Source: Hyphomicrobiales bacterium
GTDB lineage: Bacteria > Pseudomonadota > Alphaproteobacteria > Rhizobiales > Rhizobiaceae
Direction of reading: 5' to 3'
Length of the DNA stretch: 64,000 bases
Assembly: GCA_900472295.1 (NCBI GenBank)
Contig: UCIA01000007.1
Coordinates: 65,686-129,685, forward strand
Below the pieces are notes generated by a model that saw only the letters and a program-made list of their open reading frames with translations, was not told the origin of the DNA and did not search any database. The position numbers and the translations under genes were made by a program. Position 1 is the first letter of the stretch; each line of letters opens with the position of its first letter. Positions 25,729 through 35,122 of this stretch are shown here, in pieces.

Positions 25729-27408
25729 ATGGCCGAAGTGAAGTCCGACATCGAGATCGCGCGCGGCGCCAAGAAAAAGCAGATCCAGGAAATCGGCCAG
25801 AAGATCGGCATCCCGACCGAGCATCTTTTGCCCTACGGCCACGACAAGGCGAAAATCTCGGCCGAATTCATCAAATCGGTGAAGGGCAACAAGGATGGCA
25901 AGCTGATCCTCGTCACCGCTATCAACCCGACGCCGGCCGGCGAAGGCAAGACGACGACCACAGTCGGTCTCGGCGATGGCCTCAACCGCATCGGCAAGAA
26001 GGCGATCGTCTGCATCCGCGAAGCTTCGCTCGGCCCGAATTTCGGCATCAAGGGCGGTGCCGCCGGCGGCGGTTACGCGCAGGTCGTGCCGATGGAGGAC
26101 ATGAACCTCCATTTCACCGGCGACTTCCACGCCATCACCACGGCGCACAATTTGCTCTCGGCGCTGATCGACAACCACATCTACTGGGGCAATGAACTCG
26201 GCATCGACACCCGTCGCGTCGCCTGGCGCCGCGTCATGGACATGAACGACCGGGCGTTACGCGAAATCATCTGCTCGCTCGGCGGGGTCGCCAACGGCTA
26301 TCCGCGCGAAGCAGGCTTCGACATCACCGTCGCCTCGGAAGTGATGGCGATCCTGTGCCTGGCGACCGACCTCAAGGACCTCGAAAAGCGCCTCGGCGAC
26401 ATCATCGTCGCCTATCGCCGCGACAAGACGCCGGTCTATGCCCGCGACCTCAAGGCCGACGGCGCCATGGCGGTGCTGCTCAAGGACGCCATGCAGCCCA
26501 ACCTGGTGCAGACGCTGGAAAACAACCCGGCCTTCGTCCATGGCGGCCCGTTCGCCAACATCGCGCATGGCTGCAACTCGGTCGTCGCCACCACGACGGC
26601 GCTGAAGCTTGCAGACTATGTCGTCACCGAAGCCGGCTTCGGCGCCGATCTCGGCGCCGAAAAGTTCTTCGACATCAAGTGCCGCAAGGCCGGCCTCAAG
26701 CCGGCGGCCGCCGTCATCGTCGCCACCGTGCGCGCCATGAAGATGAATGGCGGCGTCAAGAAGGAAGACCTCGGCAAGGAAAATGTCGAAGCGGTGAAGA
26801 AGGGTTGCGCCAATCTCGGCCGCCACATCGAGAACATCCGTCAGTTCGGCGTGCCGGCGGTGGTTGCCATCAACCATTTCTATTCCGACACCGACGCCGA
26901 AATACAGGCGATGAAGGACTATGTCGCCTCGATGGGCGAAGAAGCGATCCTGTGCAAGCATTGGGCCAACGGCTCGGCCGGCATCGAAGACCTCGCCAAC
27001 AAAGTGGTGGCGCTGGCCGAATCCGGGGCGTCGCAGTTCGCGCCGCTCTATCCCGATGACATGCCGCTGTTCGAAAAGATCAACACCATCGTCCAGCGCA
27101 TCTATCGCGGCTCGGAAGCGATTGCCGACAAGTCGGTGCGCGACCAGCTCAAGGCCTGGGAGGAAGCGGGTTACGGCAAGTTGCCGGTCTGCATGGCCAA
27201 GACCCAGTACTCCTTCTCGACCGACCCGAACCTTCGCGGCGCGCCGACCGGCCACACCGTGCCGGTCCGCGAAGTCAGGCTGTCGGCAGGTGCGGGCTTC
27301 GTCGTCGTCATCTGCGGCGAGGTGATGACCATGCCCGGCCTGCCCAAGGCGCCGTCTTCGGAAAAGATCTTCCTCAACGAGGCCGGCCATATCGAAGGCC
27401 TGTTCTGA
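25729..27408 (+). CDS. fhs: Formate-tetrahydrofolate ligase
   Basis: 559 residues, the usual length. Makes 10-formyl-tetrahydrofolate from formate, ATP and THF in the cytoplasm, feeding one-carbon metabolism. The P-loop [15 protein letters not shown] is at about 66-80, followed by [19 protein letters not shown], and the C-terminal [11 protein letters not shown] segment also matches the family. Ends 17 bp before a strong terminator. A single-gene unit with its own 315-bp upstream region. Confidence 0.97.
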   Translation: MAEVKSDIEIARGAKKKQIQEIGQKIGIPTEHLLPYGHDKAKISAEFIKSVKGNKDGKLILVTAINPTPAGEGKTTTTVGLGDGLNRIGKKAIVCIREASLGPNFGIKGGAAGGGYAQVVPMEDMNLHFTGDFHAITTAHNLLSALIDNHIYWGNELGIDTRRVAWRRVMDMNDRALREIICSLGGVANGYPREAGFDITVASEVMAILCLATDLKDLEKRLGDIIVAYRRDKTPVYARDLKADGAMAVLLKDAMQPNLVQTLENNPAFVHGGPFANIAHGCNSVVATTTALKLADYVVTEAGFGADLGAEKFFDIKCRKAGLKPAAAVIVATVRAMKMNGGVKKEDLGKENVEAVKKGCANLGRHIENIRQFGVPAVVAINHFYSDTDAEIQAMKDYVASMGEEAILCKHWANGSAGIEDLANKVVALAESGASQFAPLYPDDMPLFEKINTIVQRIYRGSEAIADKSVRDQLKAWEEAGYGKLPVCMAKTQYSFSTDPNLRGAPTGHTVPVREVRLSAGAGFVVVICGEVMTMPGLPKAPSSEKIFLNEAGHIEGLF

Positions 27409-27425
27409 GATTTTCAGTCTCGACA

Positions 27426-27456
27426 AAAGGCGCCGCAGCGATGCGGCGCCTTTATT
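27426..27456 (+). terminator. Rho-independent terminator after fhs
   Basis: Arms 27426-27437 and 27442-27453 are perfect 12-bp reverse complements with a GCGA tetraloop; the right arm runs into TTTATTG. It can serve fhs from the plus strand and the convergent isochorismatase gene from the minus strand. Confidence 0.9.
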
Positions 27457-27468
27457 GTTACCGGAGAG

Positions 27469-28104
27469 CTACGCCGCGTTGCGCGCCAGCGCCCGCTGGT
27501 TGGAGGCGTAGATCGTATCGCGCTCGGGCAGTGCGCCCGTCCTCAGACAATCGATCCACTCGGCTGTGTCGAGCACCGCCGCGAAGCGCGACTGCAGGAT
27601 GATTGTCACCACGCGGTGAATCTCCTCGGCCGAGGCGTAACCGGCGCTGTTGGCGTAAGGCAGCGAGCCGGTGGCATCCGACAGAAACTCGACCGCAAAG
27701 CCGACATGCGCGGCATGGATGATGGTCGACAGGTCGCAATTATGCGTCATGTAGCCGATCACCGTGATCGTATCGATGGCGTTGGCGCGCAACCAGTCCT
27801 CGAGATCGGTGCCGGTGAAGGCGCTCGGCAAGTTCTTTTCGACATAGTGATCGCGGTTGCGCCTGGCGATCTCGGGATGCAATTCGCCGCCACGGCTGCC
27901 CTTGGCGAAGATCGGCGAACTCTCCGGCGCCATCTGCTTGACGACCACCACCTTCACTCCGGCAGCAGCGGCCGCATCCATGGCGCGCGTCACATTGACG
28001 ACGCTGTCACGGAACGGCGGATACTGAATGGCGAGATTGCCGCCGTCATAATCGTTCTGGACATCGATGACGATGAGCGCGCGGCGCGGGGTGTTGGCGG
28101 ACAT
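27469..28104 (-). CDS. Isochorismatase-family cysteine hydrolase
   Basis: 211 residues. Cysteine-hydrolase fold with the catalytic triad in IDVQNDYDGG (Asp), LPSAFTGTDL region with the upstream Lys, and GYMTHNCDLST (Cys). The length and the YMTHNC motif fit the nicotinamidase/isochorismatase-like group with unknown substrate. GAGGAAA precedes the start at 28104; the frame extends further without similarity. It is divergent from an AraC/GlxA-type regulator, the usual arrangement for this pair, so that regulator probably controls it. Confidence 0.88.
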   Translation of the reverse strand: MSANTPRRALIVIDVQNDYDGGNLAIQYPPFRDSVVNVTRAMDAAAAAGVKVVVVKQMAPESSPIFAKGSRGGELHPEIARRNRDHYVEKNLPSAFTGTDLEDWLRANAIDTITVIGYMTHNCDLSTIIHAAHVGFAVEFLSDATGSLPYANSAGYASAEEIHRVVTIILQSRFAAVLDTAEWIDCLRTGALPERDTIYASNQRALARNAA

Positions 28105-28198
28105 GGTGTTTCCTCTGAGGCTTGGAGTGGGACGGGTTGAAAATAGGCAGAACAACAGGCGGTCAAAAGTGTCCCGATTGACATCATTCGAAAGAATT

Positions 28199-28212
28199 GG
28201 GACAATTGTCCC
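28199..28212. promoter_or_regulatory. 14-bp perfect palindrome, candidate operator
   Basis: GGGACAATTGTCCC lies in the 127-bp space between the isochorismatase and AraC/GlxA-type genes, ending 19 bp before the latter's ATG. A further GTCCC half site lies upstream at about 28171-28175. Probably bound by the adjacent regulator or another dimeric repressor. Confidence 0.55.
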
Positions 28213-28231
28213 TTCCTTGCTGGATACTCCC

Positions 28232-29221
28232 ATGACCGATCCGATCATTGCCGTTCTCGCCTTTGACGGCATCAGCCCGTTCCATCTCTCGGTGCCTTGC
28301 CTTGTGTTCGGCACCGACCGCACCAGGCTCGGCCTGCCGCGTTTCGACTTTCGCGTTTGCGCGCTCGAGGATGGACAGATTCACACCGATGCCGGACTGA
28401 CGATCTCTGTGCAGCATGGGCTTTCCGCATTCGACAATGCCGACATAGTCATCATTCCGAGCTGGAAGGATCTCGACGCCCCGCTTCCCCCGCCATTATT
28501 CGAAGCGCTTACAAGCGCAAACCGGCGGGGCGCCCTGATCGTTGGCCTCTGCCTCGGCACCTTCGCCATCGCTGCCGCCGGGCTGCTTGCCGGCCGGCGG
28601 GCGGCCACGCATTGGGCGTCGACCGACCGACTGCAGACGCTGCACCCAGACATCGACGTCGACGCTGACGTGCTCTATGTCGATGATGGCGACATCGTCA
28701 CTTCGGCCGGCGTCGCCGCCGGGCTCGACTGCTGCCTGCACATCGTGCGCGCCCGCTACGGCGCGGAGGTAGCGCTGCGGCTGGCCAGGCACATCGTGCT
28801 GTCGCCACACCGGCAGGGCGGACAGGCGCAATTCATCGAACGCCCGCTGGCGAAGACGCCTGCTGCCGACCGCTTCACTCAGGCGCTCGACACCGTGCGG
28901 GCAACGCTCGGGCAAACACAAAGCTTGGACCGCGTCGCTCAGGCAGCCGGCCTGACGCGGCGCACCTTCACCCGTCGGTTCCAGAAATCGATCGGCACCA
29001 GCTTTGGCGAATGGCTGGCCGGCCAGCGCATCGAATTCGCGCAAAGGCTGCTGGAAGCGACGGAAAAATCTATGGACATCGTGGCCTTCGAAGCCGGCTT
29101 CGGCAGCGCCACCTCGTTGCGCCAACATTTCGCCGCACGGCTCAGGACCTCTCCGGCGCAATACCGGCGCGAATTCTCGAAGCGGACCGGCGAGCGCACG
29201 GCTTCCGCCCTCTCGCATTGA
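28232..29221 (+). CDS. GlxA/FtrA-type AraC-family transcriptional regulator
   Basis: 329 residues. Residues 1-190 are a DJ-1/PfpI amidotransferase-like domain with GLCLGTFAIAAAG (Cys elbow) and a THW motif, used for ligand sensing rather than catalysis in this group. Residues 215-320 carry two helix-turn-helix units of AraC type (LDRVAQAAGLTRRTFTRRF and MDIVAFEAGFGSATSLRQHF). Divergent from the isochorismatase-type hydrolase, its likely target. Confidence 0.92.
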   Translation: MTDPIIAVLAFDGISPFHLSVPCLVFGTDRTRLGLPRFDFRVCALEDGQIHTDAGLTISVQHGLSAFDNADIVIIPSWKDLDAPLPPPLFEALTSANRRGALIVGLCLGTFAIAAAGLLAGRRAATHWASTDRLQTLHPDIDVDADVLYVDDGDIVTSAGVAAGLDCCLHIVRARYGAEVALRLARHIVLSPHRQGGQAQFIERPLAKTPAADRFTQALDTVRATLGQTQSLDRVAQAAGLTRRTFTRRFQKSIGTSFGEWLAGQRIEFAQRLLEATEKSMDIVAFEAGFGSATSLRQHFAARLRTSPAQYRREFSKRTGERTASALSH

Positions 29222-29239
29222 TCATCGGCGGACGTACAT

Positions 29240-29812
29240 TCAGCCGCGCTTGACCGCCCGCGCCGGATTGCCGACCACCGTCGTATTCGCCGGCACGTCG
29301 CGCGTCACCACCGCGCCGGCGCCGACAATGGCGCCGTCGCCGATGCTGATACCACCAAGGATGATGGCGCTGCCGCCGATCCAGGCATTGTCGCCGATGG
29401 TGACCGGCCTGGCGATCTCCAGCCCAGCCTGGCGGCCGGCGGCCTCCTTGTGATGCTCGGCGCAATAGATCTGCACATTGGGACCAAGCAGCGTTCGCTT
29501 GCCGATGCGCACCGGCGCGGTGTCGAGGATGGTGCAGCCGGCATTGAGGAAGGCGGCCTCGCCGAGGTGGATGTTGAAACCATAGGCGCAGTGGAATGGC
29601 GCCTCGATGCGGGCGCCCTCGCCCACGCGGCCGAGCAGTGCCGATAGCGCTGGCCCGATATTGCCGCGCTGTTGCGGCGGCAGGCTGTTGTGCTCGAACA
29701 CCGCATCGCGCGCGATCACCCGCAGCGCCTCCAATTCGTCATTGATGCAGGTGTACCATTCGCCCGCCGCCATCTTCATGCGTTCGCTTGCCGCCACAGT
29801 GGCACCTCTCAT
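29240..29812 (-). CDS. Sugar O-acetyltransferase of Maa/NodL type
   Basis: 190 residues. Hexapeptide-repeat acetyltransferase: a helical start (MAAGEWYTC aligned with the MIAGELY of maltose acetyltransferase), then left-handed beta-helix turns (VRIGKRTLLGPNVQIY, CAEHHKEA with the catalytic His, PVTIGDNAWIGGSAIILGG). It transfers acetyl from acetyl-CoA to sugar hydroxyls. Related to Maa and to NodL, but I see no nod context. No start has a strong ribosome-binding site; Met 29812, 29839 and 29779 are all possible. Convergent with the regulator gene. Confidence 0.85.
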   Translation of the reverse strand: MRGATVAASERMKMAAGEWYTCINDELEALRVIARDAVFEHNSLPPQQRGNIGPALSALLGRVGEGARIEAPFHCAYGFNIHLGEAAFLNAGCTILDTAPVRIGKRTLLGPNVQIYCAEHHKEAAGRQAGLEIARPVTIGDNAWIGGSAIILGGISIGDGAIVGAGAVVTRDVPANTTVVGNPARAVKRG

Positions 29813-29928
29813 GCTGTCTGCCACCAAAGCATAACGCATTGCCGGTGAAAGCCGGTAGCCAAATGCCCGGCCTATGCTAGCCTGAGATTTCAGGAACCGG
29901 ACAAGGTTCCGATCTCTGGGGGATCACC

Positions 29929-30390
29929 ATGCTCTATCTGCTTGCACTTCTGATCGGTGTCATTGCCGGTCTTCGCGCCATGACCGCGCCGGCTGCAGTC
30001 GCCTGGGGCGCCTATCTCGGCTGGCTGCCTCTCGCCGGCACCTGGGCGAGCTTCATGGGCCACTGGGCGGCCGTCGGCATCTTCACCATCCTGGCCATCG
30101 TCGAGCTGGTCACCGACCAGTTGCCCTCGACGCCGAGCCGTAAAGTGCCGCAGCAATTCGGCGCCCGCATCCTGCTTGGCGCTTTCTCGGGTGCGGTGAT
30201 CGGCGCCACCGCCGGCTCCACCATTGGCGGCTTGATCGCCGGCGCCATCGGCGCCGTCATCGGCACCTATGGCGGCGCCGAAGCGCGCGGCCGGCTGGCC
30301 GCCGCCTTCGGCAAGGATCTGCCCGCCGCCCTCATCGAGGATGCGGTGGCGATCATCGGCGGCCTGCTGATCGTGGCGGCGGTGGTATGA
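29929..30390 (+). CDS. DUF4126 family membrane protein
   Basis: 153 residues with about four membrane helices. The start LLALLIGVIAGLRAMTAPAA, then WGAYLGWLPL and the Gly/Ala-rich GATAGSTIGGLIAGAIGAVIG stretch fit DUF4126. The function of the family is not known. GGGGGA site before the start. Its stop overlaps the ATG of the following flavoprotein (ATGA), so the two are coupled, which is the main hint at a shared role. Confidence 0.8.
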   Translation: MLYLLALLIGVIAGLRAMTAPAAVAWGAYLGWLPLAGTWASFMGHWAAVGIFTILAIVELVTDQLPSTPSRKVPQQFGARILLGAFSGAVIGATAGSTIGGLIAGAIGAVIGTYGGAEARGRLAAAFGKDLPAALIEDAVAIIGGLLIVAAVV

Positions 30391-31763
30391 CGGCAAAAAC
30401 GTACGACGCCATCATCATCGGCGCCGGACAGGCCGGCTCCCCTCTCGCCGGCCGGCTGACGTCAGCCGGCATGAGCGTCGCGCTGATCGAGCGCAAGCTG
30501 GTCGGCGGCACCTGCGTCAACACCGGCTGCATGCCGACCAAGACCATGGTCGCCAGCGCCTATGCCGCGCATCTGGCGCGGCGCGCCGCCGACTACGGGG
30601 TGACGTTCTCCGGCCCGGTCGGGGTCGATTTCAAAAGGATCAAGGCGCGCAAGGACAAAGTCACCAACGACTCCCGCACCAATCTGGAGACGTGGATCGC
30701 CGGCATGAAGGGCTGCACGCTCTATCGCGGCCATGCGCGTTTCGAATCCGCCAACACGGTGCGCGTCGGCGACGAGCTTCTGACCGCCGAAAAGATCTTC
30801 CTCAACACCGGCGGCCGCGCCTCGGTGCCGAACCTGCCCGGCATCAACGACATTGACTACCTCACCAACTCCTCGATGATGGATCTCGACGTGCTGCCGC
30901 GCCACCTCATCGTCGTCGGCGGCAGCTACATCTCGCTCGAATTCGCGCAGATGTTCCGCCGCTTCGGTAGCGAAGTCACCGTCATCGAAAAGAGTCCCCG
31001 CCTGACCGGCCGTGAGGACGAGGACGTCTCGGCGGCGATCCTGTCGATCCTCGAGAACGAAGGCATAGCGGTTCATGTCGGCGCCGACGACATCGGCTTT
31101 GCCAAACAGGGCAAGGATATCGCCGTGACCTTCTCCGCCGGCAAACCGCCGGCGATCGGCTCGCATGTGCTTCTGGCGCTTGGACGCACCCCCAACACCG
31201 ACGATCTCGGCCTCGACAAGGCCGGCGTCACGGTCGATCTGCGCGGCTTCGTCACCGTCGACGACCAGTTGCGCACCAGCGCGCCGGGCATCTGGGCGAT
31301 GGGCGACTGCAACGGCAAGGGCGCCTTCACCCACACCTCCTACAACGATTTTGAGATCGTCGCCGCCAATCTGCTCGACAACGATCCGCGCAAGGTCAGC
31401 GACCGCATCGAGACCTACGGCCTGTTCATCGACCCGCCGCTCGGCCGCTGCGGCATGACCGAGACGGCGGTGAAGAAATCCGGGCGCAAGGCGCTGGTCG
31501 GCCAGCGGCCAATGACCCGCGTCGGCCGCGCCATCGAAAAGGGCGAGACGCAAGGGTTCATGAAGATTCTGGTCGACGCCGAGACCAGGGAAATCCTCGG
31601 CTGCTCCGTGCTAGGCCCTGGCGGCGACGAAGCCGTGCACTGCGTGCTCGACCTGATGTACGCCAAGGCGCCGGTCGATACGCTGGCCCGCGCCGTGCAC
31701 ATCCATCCGACCGTCTCGGAGCTGTTGGTCACCATCGCCCAGGAGCTGAAGCCGCTGGCCTGA
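30387..31763 (+). CDS. Mercuric-reductase-like FAD disulfide oxidoreductase
   Basis: 458 residues of the class I pyridine-nucleotide disulfide family. FAD-binding GAGQAGSPLAGRL at the start, redox pair CVNTGC in GGTCVNTGCMPTK, NAD(P)H site VVGGSYISLEFAQMF, second FAD motif GIWAMGDCNGKG, and dimerisation domain ending with HIHPTVSELL. There is no heavy-metal domain or C-terminal Cys pair of true MerA, so mercury reduction is unlikely. Substrate unknown. Coupled to the DUF4126 gene. Confidence 0.88.
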   Translation: MTAKTYDAIIIGAGQAGSPLAGRLTSAGMSVALIERKLVGGTCVNTGCMPTKTMVASAYAAHLARRAADYGVTFSGPVGVDFKRIKARKDKVTNDSRTNLETWIAGMKGCTLYRGHARFESANTVRVGDELLTAEKIFLNTGGRASVPNLPGINDIDYLTNSSMMDLDVLPRHLIVVGGSYISLEFAQMFRRFGSEVTVIEKSPRLTGREDEDVSAAILSILENEGIAVHVGADDIGFAKQGKDIAVTFSAGKPPAIGSHVLLALGRTPNTDDLGLDKAGVTVDLRGFVTVDDQLRTSAPGIWAMGDCNGKGAFTHTSYNDFEIVAANLLDNDPRKVSDRIETYGLFIDPPLGRCGMTETAVKKSGRKALVGQRPMTRVGRAIEKGETQGFMKILVDAETREILGCSVLGPGGDEAVHCVLDLMYAKAPVDTLARAVHIHPTVSELLVTIAQELKPLA

Positions 31764-31792
31764 CTTGGCTTGGCGTCAAGCTCAGCGCTTTC

Positions 31793-31871
31793 TGCATTGC
31801 TGCATTGCAGCGATATGCATTGCATCAGGCATGGCTTCTCGTTCAGTCTGAAATTGAACCGATTCAGTCTG
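31793..31871. promoter_or_regulatory. Repeated short motifs upstream of MFS gene
   Basis: TGCATTG occurs at 31793, 31801 and 31816, and TTCAGTCTG at 31842-31850 and again at 31863-31871, a 21-bp period (two helical turns). The region lies between the flavoprotein stop and the MFS start and may hold promoter and regulator sites. Confidence 0.35.
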
Positions 31872-31879
31872 GACGTTCC

Positions 31880-33055
31880 ATGCCTTTGCCGATCCTTGCG
31901 CTTGCTATTGCATCCTTCTGCATCGGTACGACCGAATTCGTAATCATGGGCCTGCTGCCCGAGGTTGCCGCCGATCTCGGGGTCTCGATCCCCTCGGCCG
32001 GCCTGCTGGTCACCGGCTACGCGCTGGGCGTCGTTTTCGGCGCGCCAATAATTGCCATGGCGACCGCGCATCTGCCGCGCAAGCCGGTGCTGGTCGCGCT
32101 GACGGCGATGTTCGTCGTCGGCAATCTGCTCTGCGCCATCGCGCCCAATTACTGGCTGTTGATGGCCGCGCGCGTCTTTACCGCTTTCGGCCATGGCGCC
32201 TTCTTCGGCATCGGTTCGGTCGTTGCCGCGAGCCTGGTGCCGCGCAACAAGCGCGCTAGCGCCATGGCGATGATGTTTGCGGGATTGACGCTCTCCAACA
32301 TTCTGGGCGTTCCCGCCGGCACCGCGCTTGGCGAGGCTTTCGGCTGGCGTTCCACCTTCTTCGCCGTCGTCGGCATCGGCCTGATCTCGGTCGCCGCCAT
32401 CGCCTGGCTGGTGCCGTCCAATGTCGCTGAACCCAGCGGCGGCGGCCTGCGCGGCGAGTTGCGCGTGCTTGGCAAGTTGCAGGTGTGGCTCGCCATGCTG
32501 ATCGCCTCGCTGGCCTCGGCCAGCCTGTTTGCCGTCTTCACCTACATCAAGCCCTACCTTACCGACGTCTCCGGCCTGTCCACGTCAGCGGTCACCTGGG
32601 TGCTGCTGCTGTTCGGCGCCGGCATGACCATCGGCAACATCATCGGCGGCAGGCTGGCCGACTGGAAACTGATGCCGACTGTGATCGGCACGCTGCTGCT
32701 GATGGCGGTGCTGTTTGTCGTATTCACCGAGTTCGGCGCCATTGCCAGCGTCGCCATCGGCGTAGTTTTCCTGTGGGGCCTGCTGATCTTCGTCGTCGTG
32801 CCGCCGCTACAGATCCGCGTCGTCGAGGCGGCATCCGAAGGACCGAACCTCGCCGCCACGCTCAACCAGGGCGCTTTCAATGTCGGCAATGCCAGCGGCG
32901 CCTGGATTGGCGGCGTGGCCCTGTCCGCCGGCGTTTCCTATGCCCATCTGCCGCTGGTCGGCGCGGTGCTCGCTTTGCTGGCGGTAACCGTGGCCGTTGT
33001 CTCGCAGGCGCTCGAACGCTCAGCTCGCGTGGACGTTCAGGCTGCCGCTGAATAA
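31880..33055 (+). CDS. MFS transporter, AraJ/PbuE-like DHA1 family
   Basis: 391 residues and 12 predicted membrane helices. Start segment ILALAIASFCIGTTEFVIMGLLPEVA and RKPVLVALTAMFVVGN loop match AraJ-type drug or sugar exporters. It would export small molecules using the proton gradient. The ATG at 31880 lacks a clear ribosome-binding site; the frame begins upstream at 31805 but that part is not hydrophobic. Confidence 0.88.
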   Translation: MPLPILALAIASFCIGTTEFVIMGLLPEVAADLGVSIPSAGLLVTGYALGVVFGAPIIAMATAHLPRKPVLVALTAMFVVGNLLCAIAPNYWLLMAARVFTAFGHGAFFGIGSVVAASLVPRNKRASAMAMMFAGLTLSNILGVPAGTALGEAFGWRSTFFAVVGIGLISVAAIAWLVPSNVAEPSGGGLRGELRVLGKLQVWLAMLIASLASASLFAVFTYIKPYLTDVSGLSTSAVTWVLLLFGAGMTIGNIIGGRLADWKLMPTVIGTLLLMAVLFVVFTEFGAIASVAIGVVFLWGLLIFVVVPPLQIRVVEAASEGPNLAATLNQGAFNVGNASGAWIGGVALSAGVSYAHLPLVGAVLALLAVTVAVVSQALERSARVDVQAAAE

Positions 33056-33143
33056 TCTCGATTGCGCCCATAGCGGCGCAGGCTGGACCAATCGACAGCC
33101 CTTCGGCAAAGGTGCATGTGTTTCGCCTCTCCAGGAGGCATCC

Positions 33144-34199
33144 ATGCAGAAATCGATCGAACGCATCGCCGGCGATACCGAAGGCGTTTCCTACGAATTT
33201 CCGGTGTTCCGCTTCTCCGGGACTGATGAGGCCGCGCCCTCGGCCTATCTGCAGGCGGCGCTTCATGCCGGCGAATTGCCGGGTGTCGTCGCCATCGACG
33301 CCTTGATGCCGGCGTTGAACAAGGCCGAGGCCGAAGGCCGCATCAAGGGCGACATCACCATCGTGCCCTGGGCCAACCCGATCGGCCGCGCGCAATATCA
33401 TTTCGGTGAGCATCAGGGACGCTTTCATCTCGGTACCCGCAACAATTTCAATCGCGGCTTTCCGTTGCTGGCAGCACCCGACGCCAAGCTGTTGCCCGAC
33501 ACCACGCACGGCACCCCCGACCAGCGATTGAAGACCCGGCTGGTGCAGCTTTCGCTCGGCCACGACATCGTGCTCGACCTGCATTGCGATGATGAAGGGC
33601 TTGCCTATCTCTACGTCCACACCAGCCTGTGGCCGGCAATGGCCGATTGCGCCGCCGCCATGGGCATCGATGCGGTCGTGCTGTGGAGCGAGGACACCGA
33701 CGGCACCTTCGAGGGCGCTATGGTCATGCCCTATCAGAACGTGCCCCCTGAGGTGGCGAAGTTTGACCGTCGCGCCATCACCACGGTCGAGTATCGCGGC
33801 ATGCTGGATGTCGACGGCGCACTGGCAAATTCCGATGCCGAAGGCCTCTACCGGCTGCTGGTGGCGCGCGGCGTGATTGCCGACCCTGCCCTTCCCGCAC
33901 CGGGCCCGTTCAAGGGCCTCGTCGCGCCGCTGGAAAACATCGACATGATGCCTGCACCCAAGGCCGGCGCCATCCTCTATGACGTCAAGCCCGGCGACCG
34001 CGTCGCCAAGGGCGCGCGCCTCGCCACCATCGTCCACACACCCGGCGAGGCCGGCGGCCGCACCGAAGTGCTGGCGCCGCAGGACGGCGTCATCCTGACC
34101 CGCCGCTCGCGCCGCATCATCCGTACCGGCGAGGATCTCTTGAAGCTGGTCGGCGACAAGAAGAGCGCCGACGCAAGGTCAGGCACGCTGGAGGACTGA
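33144..34199 (+). CDS. Succinylglutamate desuccinylase/aspartoacylase-family hydrolase
   Basis: 351 residues of the M14-like zinc deacylase family. Zinc ligands in LHAGELPG (H41, E44) and DLHCDDE (H147); the catalytic Glu is probably in ITTVEYRG. The C-terminal domain (VLAPQDGVILTRRSRRIIRTGE) is the biotinyl-like barrel of the family. It cleaves N-acyl amino acids or similar amides; the substrate is unknown. GGAGG at 33134-33138 supports this start. Confidence 0.88.
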   Translation: MQKSIERIAGDTEGVSYEFPVFRFSGTDEAAPSAYLQAALHAGELPGVVAIDALMPALNKAEAEGRIKGDITIVPWANPIGRAQYHFGEHQGRFHLGTRNNFNRGFPLLAAPDAKLLPDTTHGTPDQRLKTRLVQLSLGHDIVLDLHCDDEGLAYLYVHTSLWPAMADCAAAMGIDAVVLWSEDTDGTFEGAMVMPYQNVPPEVAKFDRRAITTVEYRGMLDVDGALANSDAEGLYRLLVARGVIADPALPAPGPFKGLVAPLENIDMMPAPKAGAILYDVKPGDRVAKGARLATIVHTPGEAGGRTEVLAPQDGVILTRRSRRIIRTGEDLLKLVGDKKSADARSGTLED

Positions 34200-34200
34200 C

Positions 34201-34971
34201 CTAACCCGAGATCGCCAACCGCGCCTTGGCCTCCAGCCATTCGGCCATCTGCCGGTATGGCACAGGCCCGTGGCTGACACGGGCGACACCGAGTTCGGCC
34301 AGGCGCTGGCGTGGCGGCACATGCGCCAGTGCGATAATGTTGACCGGCAGCGCGGTCGCCTCGCAAAGCGCCTCGATCAGCCCCTCATCGCCAAGGCCCG
34401 GCGCAAAGAAGCCGCTCGCGCCGGCCTTCTCGTAAGCCTTTGCCCGCTCGATCGCCTGGTCGAGCAGACCCTTGTCGTGCGCATCCGGCTTTGCCTTGAG
34501 GAAGACATCGGTGCGGGCATTGATGTAAGCGGGAATGCCTGAAGCCTTCACCGCAGCAGCCACCGCCTCGATGCGCTTCACCTGGGCAGCAATATCGTAG
34601 AGGCCGGTGCCGCCGACGATCTGATCCTCGAAATTGAAGCCGATGGCGCCAGCCTGCAGGGCACGCGTCACCGTCTGGGCTACGACCTCCGGCTCGGCGC
34701 CATATCCGCCTTCAAGGTCCATGGTTACCGGCAGGTCGACCGCCGCGACGATGCGTTTGATGTTGTCCAACGCCAATTCCAGCGGGATTTTCTCACCATC
34801 GGCATAGCCGAAGGCAGCCGCGACCGGCCAGCTTCCCGTGGCGATCGCCTTGGCCCCGGCTTTCTCGACGATCTTGGCGGAGCCCGGATCCCAGGCATTG
34901 TAGAGCACGATCGGGTTGCCCTTGACGTGCAGGGATTGGAATGTGCGTGCGCGCTCGATCTGGTCGGTCAT
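34201..34971 (-). CDS. Isocitrate lyase/PEP mutase family enzyme
   Basis: 256 residues with the TIM-barrel of the PEP mutase group: ARTFQSLHVKGNPIVLYNAWDPGSAKI at the start, MDLEGGYG with the metal-binding acid, FNFEDQIVGGTGLYD, and YINARTDVFL. Members include carboxyphosphonoenolpyruvate mutase-like and oxaloacetate or methylisocitrate-cleaving enzymes. The sequence does not settle which. Convergent with the deacylase, with 1 bp between stops. Start at 34971 by alignment with the family. Confidence 0.85.
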   Translation of the reverse strand: MTDQIERARTFQSLHVKGNPIVLYNAWDPGSAKIVEKAGAKAIATGSWPVAAAFGYADGEKIPLELALDNIKRIVAAVDLPVTMDLEGGYGAEPEVVAQTVTRALQAGAIGFNFEDQIVGGTGLYDIAAQVKRIEAVAAAVKASGIPAYINARTDVFLKAKPDAHDKGLLDQAIERAKAYEKAGASGFFAPGLGDEGLIEALCEATALPVNIIALAHVPPRQRLAELGVARVSHGPVPYRQMAEWLEAKARLAISG

Positions 34972-35085
34972 TGGTGTCTTTCCCGCTTTTCCGATGTTGG
35001 ACGGGCAGTCTAGGCAGGACCGCCGGTGCTGGCGATGTGCCATGGGCCGCCGAAGCGGCGGCCACGAACAGGCCTTTCAAACCTG

Positions 35086-35113
35086 TTGCGCATCCGGCTT
35101 TTCGCCGCTATGG
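35086..35113 (+). promoter_or_regulatory. Candidate trp leader promoter
   Basis: TTGCGC (35086-35091) and CTATGG (35108-35113), 16 bp apart. The -10 ends 9 bp before the leader ATG, so transcription would begin at or near that ATG. The S. meliloti trpL transcript is known to be leaderless; the hexamers are my reading. Confidence 0.5.
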
Positions 35114-35122
35114 ATTTCGCCC

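Noticed and set aside
29240..29812. Acetyltransferase as nodL
   Set aside because: Maa and NodL are hard to tell apart by eye, and no nod genes or nod box are present.
30387..31763. Flavoprotein as a true mercuric reductase
   Set aside because: It lacks the heavy-metal domain and the C-terminal Cys pair, and no mer genes are nearby.
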